In this document: positions 50,460-61,965 of the stretch, piece after piece
How positions within the stretch are numbered: the first letter of the stretch is position 1
How the letters are laid out: each line of letters starts with the position of its first letter
From: Pseudisothecium myosuroides
Taxonomy: Eukaryota; Streptophyta; Bryopsida; Hypnales; Lembophyllaceae
Assembly (NCBI GenBank): GCA_951799445.1
Contig: OX637295.1
Coordinates: 14,012,001-14,076,000, forward strand
Direction: 5' to 3'
Length of the DNA: 64,000 nt
Translations under genes and position numbers: made by a program
Notes under the pieces: model-generated
Told to the model about the DNA's origin: nothing
Seen by the model: the letters and a program-made list of their open reading frames with translations, nothing else
Databases searched by the model: none

Positions 50460-51018
50460 TGTTAGATCTCCGTAATTTTGGGAGACCAAATATTCGTGTT
50501 GACGCTCAATTCTCAGTCACTCTGGATCTCTCATGCTATCACAATTACAAGTATGTAAATTCAAACTAGTGGTTCCGTCAAATTACAACTAGATGCTTTA
50601 TTGCTATTCAAATCAATGATGCTATTTGGATCAGTGATGCTTCACTGGCTATTCAAATCAATCATGATAATTAATATCAGATCAGTTATGCAGCCAATTT
50701 CAAGACAGGGTCCGGGCTTCAAGATGATTGGGTCCTGATTACTGAACAAAGAATTGGGTGTAGAGACAACTGGGGAATCGGGATTTTGGAATGACTGGAG
50801 TCACTAACTCCTGTGACAATATCAATGACGCAAGAGCTAATATTAATCAGACAATGCTACAGGTTTGGCAATTGATAACGAAGCTTTAACTTTGCATTAC
50901 AAAATAGCGCGTGAGGGACAAGCCCCCTCCCTTGGCTTTTAAGCAGAAGATAGAGCGGTTGCTTACAGTAACTACCCAAACCGCAAAGAGTCCAGTTGTT
51001 ACGAGGGACTTCGTAACA
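50460..51018 (-). repeat. 3' LTR of the chromovirus
   Basis: A 559-bp direct repeat of the copy at 56129-56939. In element orientation it starts TGTTACGAAGTCCC. Confidence 0.9.
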
Positions 51019-51033
51019 TTACCCCCCTCTTTT
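51019..51033 (-). other. Polypurine tract
   Basis: On the minus strand AAAAGAGGGGGGTAA lies directly before the 3' LTR, the expected site of plus-strand priming. Confidence 0.8.
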
Positions 51034-51109
51034 GATGTAAGCCTCACTGATAAGCCGGTCCTACAACGTTGGGGTGAAGCTGGTGGAAGTCTCTGACTAC
51101 ATCTGGTGC

Positions 51110-51250
51110 ATTTTTCAAATTGACGACTGGCTCCCACGAATGTTATTCGGGCCCGTATCCCTCCCAGGAAACCAGATAATGGAGTTTCTTCCAACAACCA
51201 AAAAACCTTGAATCCAATACCTCATGGACCTCCCATTCAATGTCGCCTTC
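51110..51250 (-). pseudogene. Chromodomain remnant
   Basis: In one frame: EWEVHEVLDSRFFG, KKLHYLVSWEGYGPE, a TAA, then HSWEPVVNLKNA. This is the chromodomain signature at the C-terminus of chromovirus integrases, used for targeting to marked chromatin. The TAA within the domain shows decay. Confidence 0.85.
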
Positions 51251-51699
51251 CGGAGTTACAATAGGTGGGGGTGGTGTCTAGTGCTGTCCTGCAATGGTGT
51301 TTTGACGGTACTTTTGAGAAGAGAGACGTGAAAGACGCCATGAATACAGAGCATCTTTGGAAGCTTTAATTAATAAACTACTTCTGAAATTTTACATACC
51401 ACCTAGAAAGGCCCCAAGAATTCAGAAGTCAATTTTCGAGATGGCTCGGTGGTTGCAATATTGTCACGCTACAAGAGGACCTTGTCACCCACTTGAAATG
51501 TTGGTTGGCGTGTTAATTCTGCGGTCATAATTCCGCTTGGCCTGTTCTCTTGTAATTTTGACCATTGCTTTTACTTCTTCATGGACTTGTTGCAAATTTC
51601 AAATTCGATCCTCCGTTGCTGGAACTTTTGACGTCATAGGCGTGGCATAAAATCGGGAAAATCTCGTAGCACTATGACGGGAGTTATTGTGAGCAAACT

Positions 51700-52400
51700 C
51701 AGCAATTGGAAGGAGATTGGCCCAGTCATCTTGACATTTTGTGGTAAACATCTTTAGAAATTGTTCTAATACCTGATTTAAACGCTTGGCTTGGCCATCT
51801 GCTTGAGGATGAAACGCTGTTGTTAGAGTTGGTTGTATTCAAAGAAGCTCGCATAGTCTTTTCGTAAATGTTGACACAAATACGGAGCCACGGTCTGATA
51901 TCACTTTGTCTGGTAATCCATGGTGCTTCCAAACGTGATGTAAGTATAATGAAGCAGTCCCATTAGAATCAATGGCCTCATTAGTTGGGATAAAATGTGC
52001 CAATTTAGTGTTCTTGTCCACCACAACCATGATGGAGTCATACCCTTGGCTAACTAGCAATTTGACGATAAAGTCATTGGAAATCCGTTTCCATGGTGCA
52101 TGTGCTGCCAAAATTGGTTGCATTAATCTATACTTTGAGTGATGTGTAGGTTTCGACCATTGGCAAAGATCACATCCATTGACGTAGCGGTATACATATC
52201 GGCGGAGTGTAGGCCATTAAAAAGTTCACGTCACCAATTCCAAGGTTTTCGCTCGCCCCTAGTGTCCCACAGCCGGAACATCATGCCGGGATCGTAAAAT
52301 TTGTCTCCGCAGTTCTTCATCATCTAGTACATAGATCATATCATGAAAACGAAGAATTTCATCATCAAAAGTATAGTCTTGAAGTTGGCAGCGAACATCC
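51700..52400 (-). pseudogene. Integrase core, degenerate
   Basis: The open part (51839-52123) holds WKRISNDFIVKL (first Asp) and PDKVISDRGSVFVS (second Asp). After a TGA the frame continues with TTAFHPQADGQAKRLNQVLE, containing the third acidic residue. A DDE integrase core broken by stops. Confidence 0.85.
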
Positions 52401-52519
52401 GTTAGAGTGCAATTTTGATTATTCCTAAAAAAAGGACAATATTGGTTCTAAGGTGGGATCCTCCTTTGTGGACATCTTTACGTGCTCTAAAATACAAGCA
52501 TCACTCCAAACTGGTTTGC

Positions 52520-53239
52520 ATGACTCGAGTGCCGTTAGTCGCAAAAGAGGTCGATTTTCTTCACTTTTCTCTTATGTTACATCTATTCTTCTGGAAAGAA
52601 CGTCTGCCCTCCCATTTAATGAGCCCGGCCGATGTTGGATATTAAAATCAAATGCTGATAAGAATTTAGACCACCTAGCTTGTCGCTGATTCAGCTACTT
52701 TGTGGTAAAGAAATACTCCTGGAAGTTCTTGTGGTCGGATATTACTTTGATTGGGTGTGGGGATCCCTCTAAGTAAACTCGCCAATCTTGAAATGCCAAG
52801 ACTATGCTTAAAAGTTCTTTGTCATAAATATCGTAATTTTGTTCGGCTAGAGACATCTTGGAACTCCGATATGCACAAGGGTGCAAGTGGCCGTCCTCCC
52901 CGTAATGCGAGAGGATTCCGCCTGTGGTGATATCAGAGACATCTACTTCCACAATAAATGGTTTGTCAAAATTAGGGTGGACTAGCACCGGCGCCTGTAG
53001 GAACCGGGACCGGAGTTCGTTGAAGGAGAGCTCCGCTTGTGGGGTCCATTCAAAAAGGCAATCCTTTCGTGTTAAATTTGTGAGTGGTCCTGCAATGCCC
53101 GAATAATCACATATAAACCGATGATAAAAATTTGTAAATCCAAGGAAAGCTTGAATTTCTTTAACATTTTTTGGAGTAGGCTATTCATCAATAGTCTTCA
53201 CTTTATCTTGACACATCTCCAAGACTTTTGCTGACACAA
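52520..53239 (-). pseudogene. RT thumb / RNase H remnant
   Basis: PTPKNVKEIQAFLGFTNFYH follows a TAG. The RNase H part at 52695-52988 includes FIVEVDVSDITTGGIL, YRSSKMSLAEQNYDIYDKEL and VISDHKNFQE. Confidence 0.85.
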
Positions 53240-54358
53240 TCATGGGTACAGAATGCATCTTCGATTATGGACGATCCCCAAGAACTCCACTGAGGCTCGA
53301 TGAAACTCACACTTAGATTCTTTGACATAGAGTCCATGCTTTTGTAACCGTTGTAGCACCTCCCTCACAACTTGTTGATGCTCCTCTAAATCTTTCGAAA
53401 AAATAAGCATGTCATCAAAATGAATAACCACGAAGATGTCCAATAGGTCACTAAAAATACTTTGCATATGGGACTGAAATTGAGCCGAAGCATTAGTTAA
53501 ACCAAAAGGCATCACCAAATATTCAAAAAGGCCATACCGGATCTTAAAAGCTGTCTTAAATTCATGACCTAATGCCATGCGCAAACGGTGATAGGCTTGT
53601 CTTACATCCAACTTCGTAAAGATGGTAGCCCCTACCAACCGGTCCGTGAGCTTGGGTATGAGAGATAAAGGATATCGATTCCATACAGTCACCTTGTTGA
53701 GGTTCCTATAGTCCACACAAACCCGGATCAAGCCATCCTTCTTCCAGGTAAACACTACTGGCGCCAAAACTGAAGACTTGGATCTCCTAATCCAACCCTT
53801 TCCTAAATTCTCTTCAAGATGCTTACGGAGTTCTTCTAGTTCCACTGGTGACATAGGCCGCAAGCCGGTATTACGTGATTCTTCTCCTTCTTTAAATTCA
53901 ATCCGCATATCGCACATTCTATGGTTAGGTAATTCATTGGAAGCCTCTTTGCTGAAAGCCCCTCTCAAATCATCATACACCGCAGGACCATTCGCTTCCT
54001 TAAATTCAGTATCATGAACTCCATCGGTACACTCAGAAATTTCCAAAGCATAAACTTTCGCTTCCTTTGTAGACAACCGGAAAGCTCCTGCTGATACAAA
54101 CGAATATTGCGGTGCAATTAATTTGGAACTAACTTTGCATCCCCCTCCACTGGCTACTGCGGAACCACCAACGCCTGGCTCCCTTGGGGTTGGCTTGCTG
54201 AGAAGCTTGGATCCCGTTGAATTGGCCTTTCTTGTAGCACCTTTAGCAAATTTGGTAACGACGTTGGCACTTAATAGCTCACATTTCCCCCCCCTTCTCA
54301 CCCTGATTACAATTAGTCGACATCCGTATGCAATCATTTTGGCAATAAGACGAATCAA
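53240..54358 (-). pseudogene. Reverse transcriptase of the chromovirus
   Basis: RT blocks are clear: RVCVDYRNLNKVTVWNRYPL, FTKLDVRQAYHRLRM, LVMPFGLTNASAQFQ and HFDDMLIFSKDLEEHQQ, the last replacing the usual YxDD. The frame then breaks after EFLG. Confidence 0.9.
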
Positions 54359-54559
54359 ACAACACCCTTCGTTGTGCCCATCAAATTGTTGGATCGTGGC
54401 GGTTTAACCAAGTAGTACCCAATATGCATGGATACCTTCACGTATTTGTGATATCCGCCACCAAAATTTTGTGATGATCTCCAATGGCCATTTCAACCAT
54501 GGCCTCATGCGTGATCAATCCTGAGCTTATCACTCTTCCATCTATCACCCTGACTTCCT

Positions 54560-54848
54560 GTGGCACCTCCTTAGGTTGTAAGATGGCCTTGCAGTCTTGA
54601 GCAAATTGGGGATGCATAAAAATTCATGTGGCTCCTGAATCAATCAATGTGGTAGCTGTCAAAGTATTGAACTCCGCATCCAAAGTCAGATGAGTTCCTG
54701 GCTCACCTGTAGCTCTCAAGAAAGTTGTATCAAGTTCGACTTCTTGATTTCCTGATAGTGGACTTATTTCGAGTGACTCCACCTTTGGCATCATAGAAGT
54801 CGCACTTTGAATCGGGCCCAGGTACCGAACTTCTTGATTCAATCCCAA
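54560..54848 (-). pseudogene. Aspartic protease remnant
   Basis: TTLIDSGAT matches the retropepsin active site (DSGA). It is followed at once by a TGA, and the frame goes on after it. Confidence 0.75.
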
Positions 54849-55890
54849 GCTGCACCTTTTCCCGCTTCCATTTCTTCTTGCTCAATCCCTATGAGAGCGG
54901 CAAGGGACAACGGCTTGGAGGGATTTGTTGGACATTTTGATCGCATATGGCCCACCTCCCCACAACCCCAACATTTCCCTTGACGTTGATATTCAAGCCT
55001 CTCCGCTACTGTTTTTGCTAAAGCAAGGGTCACTCGAATTGCTCCGAGCTCCATTGGCACTGGGCCTAGCGCTCTTGGATTCGCTTGAAATCTACCAACC
55101 GGATCTCGAGAAGTAATAGTTGGAGCCTTGAAATGGGAGAAATCCGGAGTTGAGCGTTTATTTTGTCGCTGGCTCCAAAGCCTTTCATCTATTCTTGACG
55201 CCATCGACATCCACTCATGCAATCGTAGCGGTCGAGTTTCGGCAGTAGCTACCGAGTCTAAAATCTCGTCTTTGAGCCCCGCTTGGAACCTCGCCACCAC
55301 ACTAGACTCATTCCAGTCAATCTGTGCTGCACACTCATTAAAAGCAAAGATATAACTGGCCACTGAACCAGTTTGCCGAATCCTCCCAATGCAGTCTTCG
55401 GCATTCCCTACCCTATCAATGTCACCATATACTGCAATAATTGATTCTCTAAAAGCGGCATAGTTTTCTAACAATTCATGATCACGGCCTTCATTGAGAG
55501 CCTGAAGGAAAGGCATGGCCCAATTTTGTACAGCCCCGGTCATATACGAAAGAGCGTAGGCTACCTTTTCCTCGTCCGAATGGTAGTTTCTTGGCTTACC
55601 TCGAAAGACCAAGCGAATCTAGGCAAACCACCAATACACTTCATTGCCCTTTTTTCCTGAAATTTTTTCAGGTTCAGCCACTTTCAATTCCCTTTCCCCA
55701 AACTCAAGCTCATAATATCCTCCCCTCCCCCATGGAGTTTGATCACCCACTTCCTTTGAAGTCGACGGAGATCCATGTTAAACTGATGCAGTTGTCCGGT
55801 TCGCCAATTGTTAGACAATATATGGAACCGCCACCTAGAACACGGTTTGAATTTGGTGTTGAATAAAAGCGGCCCACTCCGACCCAATTT
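54839..55890 (-). pseudogene. gag with CCHC zinc knuckle
   Basis: The open part (54839-55612) has the capsid-like retrotransposon gag domain (AYALSYMTGAVQNWAMPFLQ) and one zinc knuckle, CWGCGEVGHMRSKC, for RNA binding. Upstream sequence (WWFA, TAG, IRLVFRGKP) continues in frame past a TAG, so the true N-terminus lies to about 55890. Confidence 0.88.
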
Positions 55891-56128
55891 CCTTTGGTAT
55901 TATAGACCCGTTAGGGTCCCCTTCTCGTCTTTCTCGCTCCATAATTGAACAACAAATACTCGATCAAGCTTCTCTTGTAAAATTTGAACCACTGAACAAA
56001 TCCAACCAAACTTTGAACACCAGTCCAATTGCCTTCAAAATTTTGAGTTAACCAGCTAAGGTCTCAAAATGCATGACTAATGATCAGACCTTTCAGAAGA
56101 GCCAGGACATATTAAAGATGCGCTTAAA

Positions 56129-56939
56129 TGGTAAATCTCCATAATTTTGGGAGACCAAATATTCGTGTTGACGCTCAATTCTCAGTCACTCTAGATCTCT
56201 CAAGCTATCACAATTACAAGTCTGTAAATTCAAACTAGTGGTTCCGTCAATATTACAACTGGATGCTTTATTGCTATTCAGATCAATGATGCTATTTGGA
56301 TCAGTGATGCTTCATTGGCTATTCAGATCAATCATGATAATTAATATCAGATCAATTATGCAGCCAATCTCGAGACAGGGTCCGAGCTTCGAGAGGATTG
56401 GGTCCTAATTACTGAACAAAGAATTGGATGTGGAGACGATTGGGAATCAAGATTCTAGGACGACTGGAGTCACTGACTCTTGTGACAATACCAATGACGC
56501 AAGAGCTAATATCACTATAAGAAACCCGTGTTTTAGGTGACGTTAGCATAATTTTAGGAGACGGATTTTAGCGGACGTCCGAAAAAACATCTTGTGTTTT
56601 AAGTCAATAATAACATCCAATGTAACATGTAGATGTTACATTGGACGTTATTATTGACATAAAACACAAGATATTTTTTGGGACGTCTGCTAAAATCCGT
56701 CTCCTAAAATTATGCTAACGTCACCTAAAACACGGATTTCTTATAGTATATTAATCAAACAATGCTACAGGTTTGGCAACTGATAATGAAGCTTTAACTT
56801 TGCATTACAAAATAGCGCGTGAGGGACAAGCCCCATCCCTTGCTTTTAAACAGAAGATGGAGCGGTTGCTTACATGTAGTAACTACCCAAACTGCAGAGA
56901 GTCCAGTTGTTACAAGGGACTTCGTAACACTTTTGTGAG
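56129..56939 (-). repeat. 5' LTR of the chromovirus, with MITE inside
   Basis: A direct repeat of 50460-51018. The extra length is the palindromic MITE at 56513-56748 plus its duplicated TAT. Confidence 0.9.
56513..56748. mobile_element. Palindromic CACTA-type MITE nested in an LTR
   Basis: It starts CACTATAAGAAA and ends TTTCTTATAGTA, flanked by TAT on both sides. The two halves are almost perfect inverse copies (around GTGTTTTAGGTGACGTTAGC and CTAACGTCACCTAAAACAC). The 50460 LTR gives the empty site, confirming the boundaries. Confidence 0.93.
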
Positions 56940-57566
56940 TAGGAAAAAATCACATTTTAGAAATAGCTTTGCCTTGTTGTCAAACTAAAAGCAACCCTAA
57001 AGTCTTGCAAACATGCAGTCTTCTATGTAAAGTAGGAGGTCCTCAAAACACCCATTTAAGAAGAAAATTTTGCAATCCCTATATTTGTTATATAAGAAAT
57101 TTTTCATTATTTTATTCCTGAAATTGAAATTACTGTGAATTTTTGGGAGCCAAAAGGTGCACTTCACTAGTAGCCAATGTCTAGAGTCTTCCAATTTCGA
57201 TCAAAGCTGAAGTACTTTCTTACTCACTACTTCCTCCTTTCTTGCTCAGCACTTTGGGACATGTGTCATAACATTATTAGTTCCAACCTAGAAAAGGACC
57301 AAGAAAACACATTCTAAGCTTTGGTTGGAAAATTGTTCAAGCCTTAGTTGGAAGTTGCACCCTAGTTGGATATTAGGTGTGGTTGACAATTAGTGCCTCT
57401 ACCTTACATTTCTGATGCCATGAGAAAGCAAAATGTACCTCTGCCTTAGAGCATGTCCACTTCTACTCCCTAAACAAGGCCGGGATGTAACTGGCCGGGG
57501 CCGGGAGACAAAGCACCCCCCACAGTGACACTGGCAACAAAATTTTGAAGACCGGGGGCGCCCAAT
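56940..57566. other. Intergenic, nothing recognised
   Basis: Between the chromovirus and the next CACTA-like element. No gene supported. Confidence 0.5.
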
Positions 57567-57818
57567 CACTAGTAGAAAACTCAATGTCCAAATCAACAGA
57601 AAAGTGTTGTTTTTTTCTATTGATTTGGTCGCGTTGATCATCAACTGAAATCTGTTAATTATTTTAGTTGATTTGGTCAATTTTAAGTATAAAATTGTTG
57701 TTGTTTTTTTAAAAAAAATTAATTAATTTTTTTTGGCTACCCGAAAATTTCGGGCAGCAAAAAAGAATTTTTTCACGCTGCCCGGAAATTTCGGGCAGCC
57801 CTAGCAGTCACCCGCCGC

Positions 57819-57880
57819 CCATGGGAATTGAACCCAAGACTTTGGGCTTGGTAACCGAATGATCTAACCAACACACCACA
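57819..57880 (-). other. tRNA-like segment in the CACTA element
   Basis: On the minus strand TGTTGGTTAGATCATTCGG resembles an A-box/D-arm region and TTGGGTTCAATTCCCAT a B box with T-arm. The acceptor stem is not convincing, so it is a tRNA relic. Confidence 0.55.
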
Positions 57881-57947
57881 CTTGAAATCACATGTGAAAT
57901 ATATATATTTTTTTCTTACTTATTCATTTAGAATTTTGTGTTTTCAA

Positions 57948-58306
57948 ACTCAGCAGACTTTGGCGGCCATTTAGGCATAGTAAAATAACTTTTTTCAAAA
58001 AACTTTGAACTAGAAAAAGTTGGTAAATCAAGTCAACTTTCATCTCCAAAAATCCGTTTGAGATTTGGAGACTCCAATTAAAAGTTATAGACAAATTTTA
58101 GAGAGGATGTTTGAAAATGTCAAAGAAAATGTCCCTTCCAACTCCTCTCTGAAATTTGTTCATAACTTTTGATTGGAGTCTTGAATTCTCAAACGTATTT
58201 TTGGAGATGAAACTTAACTTGATTTACCATCTTTTTCTAGTTCAAAGTTTTTTGAAAAAAGCTATTATACTATGCCAAAATGGCCACCAAAGTCTGCTGA
58301 GTTTTA
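57948..58306. repeat. Imperfect hairpin, ~360 bp
   Basis: The left arm begins CTCAGCAGACTTTGGCGGCC, and the right arm ends with its inverse (GGCCACCAAAGTCTGCTGAG). Close relative of the hairpin at 36483-36842. Confidence 0.85.
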
Positions 58307-59759
58307 AAGAAAAAACAAATTGCGAATGATTAAGTAAAAAAAAGTTCTTTGTACATAGAATTTGAACCGCGATGTTTAAACTCCTAAAGGACCAAATGGC
58401 GTTTTTTTTGGCAAAATAGCAATAATTGTGGGCATGCAATTTATTACAAATGGAGTTTTTCTTGTTTTTCTTCAAAATTTTCACATAACACTTGGTCAAA
58501 GAGTAGCTTCAAGCTAGCCGCAATAATTTTTGTAACTTTTGATACATAATTAAAAGTTATTGCATGACATATAGTTTTAATTGACTTGAAAAGCTTAGAA
58601 TCATTGCATTTGTACTAAGAAGAAAGGTATGAGGAGTTTTATTTTCTAGGCAATTAAGAAATTTCTACTCAAAAATGAACTTTGAAGTCCTTTATTTAAT
58701 TCAATTTGCAATATTTGCAAAAAAACAAAACCATTGAGTGTAGATTATTTATTACAACATTACAAACATTAGCATTGGAATTTTTCAATTGTGTAACTAA
58801 ATTGTTAACAATTTAATATTTTAAGTCATATTCTACTTCTGTTTTTATAATTTTTTTCAAGTATGAATATGCAATATTTTTTGTTGAAATATTTCTTATT
58901 TATTTCCAACTTATTTCTTCAACATATTATGGAAAGTGACAAGTTGTAGGATCTACACATTTTTGTTCAAAAAGTTTGTAATGAAAGATGAAATCTAATT
59001 AATCATTTGAGAAGGGTTGAAAATACTTTCTTTTTTAAATCCAAGCGATATAATCTTGCAATTGGTAAGATTTTCAATGTGTTAACCTTGCCATGTTACA
59101 ATGAAACAAAAACATTCTAAAAGATTCCAAAATATTAAAAAATTCCTAAAGATTCCCAAAGATTCCTAAAGATTTCATAAGATTTCATAAGATTGTAAAA
59201 AGATTCCAAAAAGATTCCAAAAAAATTCTAGATTCCTTGAAATTTTGTTGATTTGGTCATTGCACTATCTAAATCAACAAAAAGCGGTTGGTCATTTTGT
59301 TGGCTTTCACAGAAAGTCCTTACATTGCTCTAAACAACAGAAATGAACAAAAATCAATTGATTTTCTGTTGATTTGGTCATGGTTTTTCTACTAGTGAAT
59401 TTTCCGATGAGTATCCCAGCTTGGCGAGGGTGGGGAAATTTTGAGCGAGCCTTGTGTTGACCGATTTCAAGACTGTTTGGCTTGTTTTTTCGGTGACCAA
59501 ATTAAATCATTTTCATAATGGTTGGGCAATGTCGGAATGCTGTCGGAGGGCGTAGAGGGGGGGGGAAATGAAACAGTGTAGGAAAGATGGGAGTTGCTTG
59601 AATAGATAATTTGTTTTTATAATCACTCTAAAACTTGCCTATACATATTTTCTAAGCCACAATAACTTGACTATTTTACTGTAAGTTGTTGTACATTATT
59701 AAAGACCTAAACCCATTAATATCTAAATTTTGGAGGACCATGGCATATTAGTCAATATG

Positions 59760-60915
59760 GACCGAATTTCTTAAACTACTTGCCTTTTGTGTTTGAAAAC
59801 GGCACAAAACTCTCCAATAGTTGCAAGATCCTCTATAGAAGCATCTTCATACAAAAAGTTGCACAAGTCAATGCTAGTTCCTATTTATTTTTAAATATGG
59901 AAGTAAAACAATAAATTTTTTGTGAAAAAACCAAAAAATGTCCAATACTTCTATAAATCCTCAAATAAGTGCCTCATATAGTAAAGAACAAATTTAGAAA
60001 GTCATAGGAATTTTCACCCAACCACACAAAAGTTGTAGCCAATTCACCACACAGTCACTAATGTGACTAATGCCACCAAGGAGCATTAGTCACATTGGAG
60101 CCAATCTCTCAAATTACTTGCCTTCTGTATTTAAAAATGGCACAAAAACTTTCCAATAGTTGCAATAGGCCCTATAGATGCATCCTATCATATAAAATTG
60201 CACAAGTCAATGTCAATTCCTATTTATTTTTAAATATGGAAGTAAATCAATCAAAAATTTGTAAAATATCCAAAAAGTGTCCAATGCTTCTACAAATCGT
60301 CAAGTAGGCACTTAATATAATAAAGAAAAAATATAGAAAGTTTGAAGAAGTTTCAACCAACCATACAAAAGTTGTGGTCAATTCCCTAAACTACGACTAA
60401 TGTGACTAATGCCCCTTGGGGGCATTAGTCACATTAGTCACAATAGAGCCAATCTCTCAAATTATTTGCCTTCCATATTTGGAAATGGCCCAAAAAATTC
60501 CCAATAGTTGCAATAGGCCCTATAGAAGCATTCTATCATATAAAATTGCACAAGTCAATGTCAATTCCTTTTTTTTTTAAATATGGAAGTAAATCAATCA
60601 AAAATTTGTGAAAAAAACAAAAAGTGTCCAATGCTTCCACAAATCTTCAAGTAGGTGCTTAATATAATAAAGAGAAAATTTAGAAAGTTTTAAGAAGTTT
60701 CAACCAACTGTGCAAAAGATGTGGCCAATTCTCTAGAGAGTGACTAATGTGACTAATGCCCCCAAAACTCACATTAGTCACATTTGTCACATTTGTCACA
60801 TTAGTCACAATAAAGCTAGTCTCTCAAATTACTTGCCTTTCATATTTGAAAATGGCCCAAAAACTTCCCAATAGTTGTAATATCTCCCCATAGAAGTATC
60901 CTAATATAATAAAGG
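59760..60915. repeat. Tandem repeat, ~340-365 bp units
   Basis: Anchors TTGCCTTYNNTATTT...CAATAGTTGCAA start near 59780, 60118, 60466 and 60833, giving three full units and a partial fourth. Units are joined by runs of GTGACTAATG and CATTAGTCACATTAG. Confidence 0.88.
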
Positions 60916-60920
60916 ACATA

Positions 60921-61965
60921 TATAGAAGTTGGCATATATAGTGTATGGAGTCATATTTCTCTTAAGATTTTTGTGTTTTGATTTTTGAATGTTTTTGTTA
61001 GGTTTAGGATTGAGAATTTTGTAATATTAATTTAAGCTCCTTAACATAAATATACAAATTCTATAGAGTATTTGTTGCTTTTTGGTTCATTTTGTTCTAA
61101 TTGTGTTTTTTTCAATATAATGTCCTCTTCAATGGTTGTTTGAGCATCTTTTGGTGACTTCTTCTTGTTATAGTTTTGTGTTGGATGAAGAGAAAAATTA
61201 CATAGGGCTTTGAGTTGCAATTTAAGACTCAAGTGAAATTACTTTATTTGAATTTTTTTATACATGAAGTATTAAAAGTTTATGTATTGCTTTATGTGAA
61301 GTATTTTTATACTTAAAGGATTAAAAATAGGTATATTATTTTATGAGAGTTTTTGTGAATCACTTTATATATCACTTTATTTGAATTATTTTCATATATA
61401 AATTTTCTTGAGAAGAGCCAAATAAATCACAGCCAAAATAGGCCTTGCCTCTTAATATGCTCATTAGCTTCTAATTCAAATCCAAATTAATGCCTATTAA
61501 TTATCAAACCGAAACTTTGACAAGTACAAGGAGCGGTGACAATTTTTCAGTGGCTCCAGCTCCGTTCAACGGTGTGGGAAGGCCTTCTCACCGGGCACTG
61601 TGGTAGTAAGGAGCCTGCCAAATGCGCTTGCCTGTGCTGATTTGGCCGGGCAACAGTGGCCATGCTCTTACAAGTTAGAGACGTTTTTATGGGCCTCCTG
61701 TACCAAGTATTCCGGAAATCTTTGTCTTTTCTGCAAAGTTTGGCCAATTTTTGTACACGGAAGTCCACCCGTCGAGGGGTACCGTAGCAACGTGAATCGT
61801 GAATTGCTTCAGTCGTGCACATCTCCGAGGCATAGCTGTGAATCCCGGCGTGTCGGTGGCGTCGTGGCTATGGCGGGCCTGCGCACCTCGTGCCGCTTGC
61901 AGCTTGCGCGATGCTCTTCTGGGCTTCAACTTTGCTGCCCGTCCAGATGTACGTGAGCTCGCTCC
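60921..61965. other. Intergenic; likely NPP promoter at right end
   Basis: AT-rich to about 61500, then distinctly GC-richer. The last few hundred bases are probably promoter and 5' UTR of the gene starting at 61966. The open frames here have no recognisable motif. Confidence 0.5.

Larger units (their letters stand above)
50460..56939 (-). mobile_element. Ty3/gypsy chromovirus LTR retrotransposon, degenerate
   Basis: Two direct LTRs (50460-51018 and 56129-56939, the latter carrying a 236-bp MITE) enclose gag-protease-RT-RNase H-integrase-chromodomain on the minus strand, the Ty3/gypsy order. LTR ends are TGTTA...TAACA. CTTTT lies near both outer edges (one base off on the left), a probable target duplication. 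Stops and frameshifts are scattered through the coding region, so this copy is dead. The LTRs have visibly diverged. Confidence 0.93.
57567..59397. mobile_element. Non-autonomous CACTA-like element, 1.8 kb
   Basis: Ends are CACTAGTAGAAAA and TTTTTCTACTAGTG, flanked by AAT on both sides (57564-57566, 59398-59400). Subterminal regions repeat AAATCAACAGAAA. No transposase frame. It carries GCCCGAAATTTCGGGC palindromes, a tRNA-like segment and a 360-bp hairpin. Confidence 0.92.

Noticed and set aside
59760..60915. CRISPR-like array
   Set aside because: Units are ~350 bp, diverged and without short conserved repeats and unique spacers, and the genome is eukaryotic.
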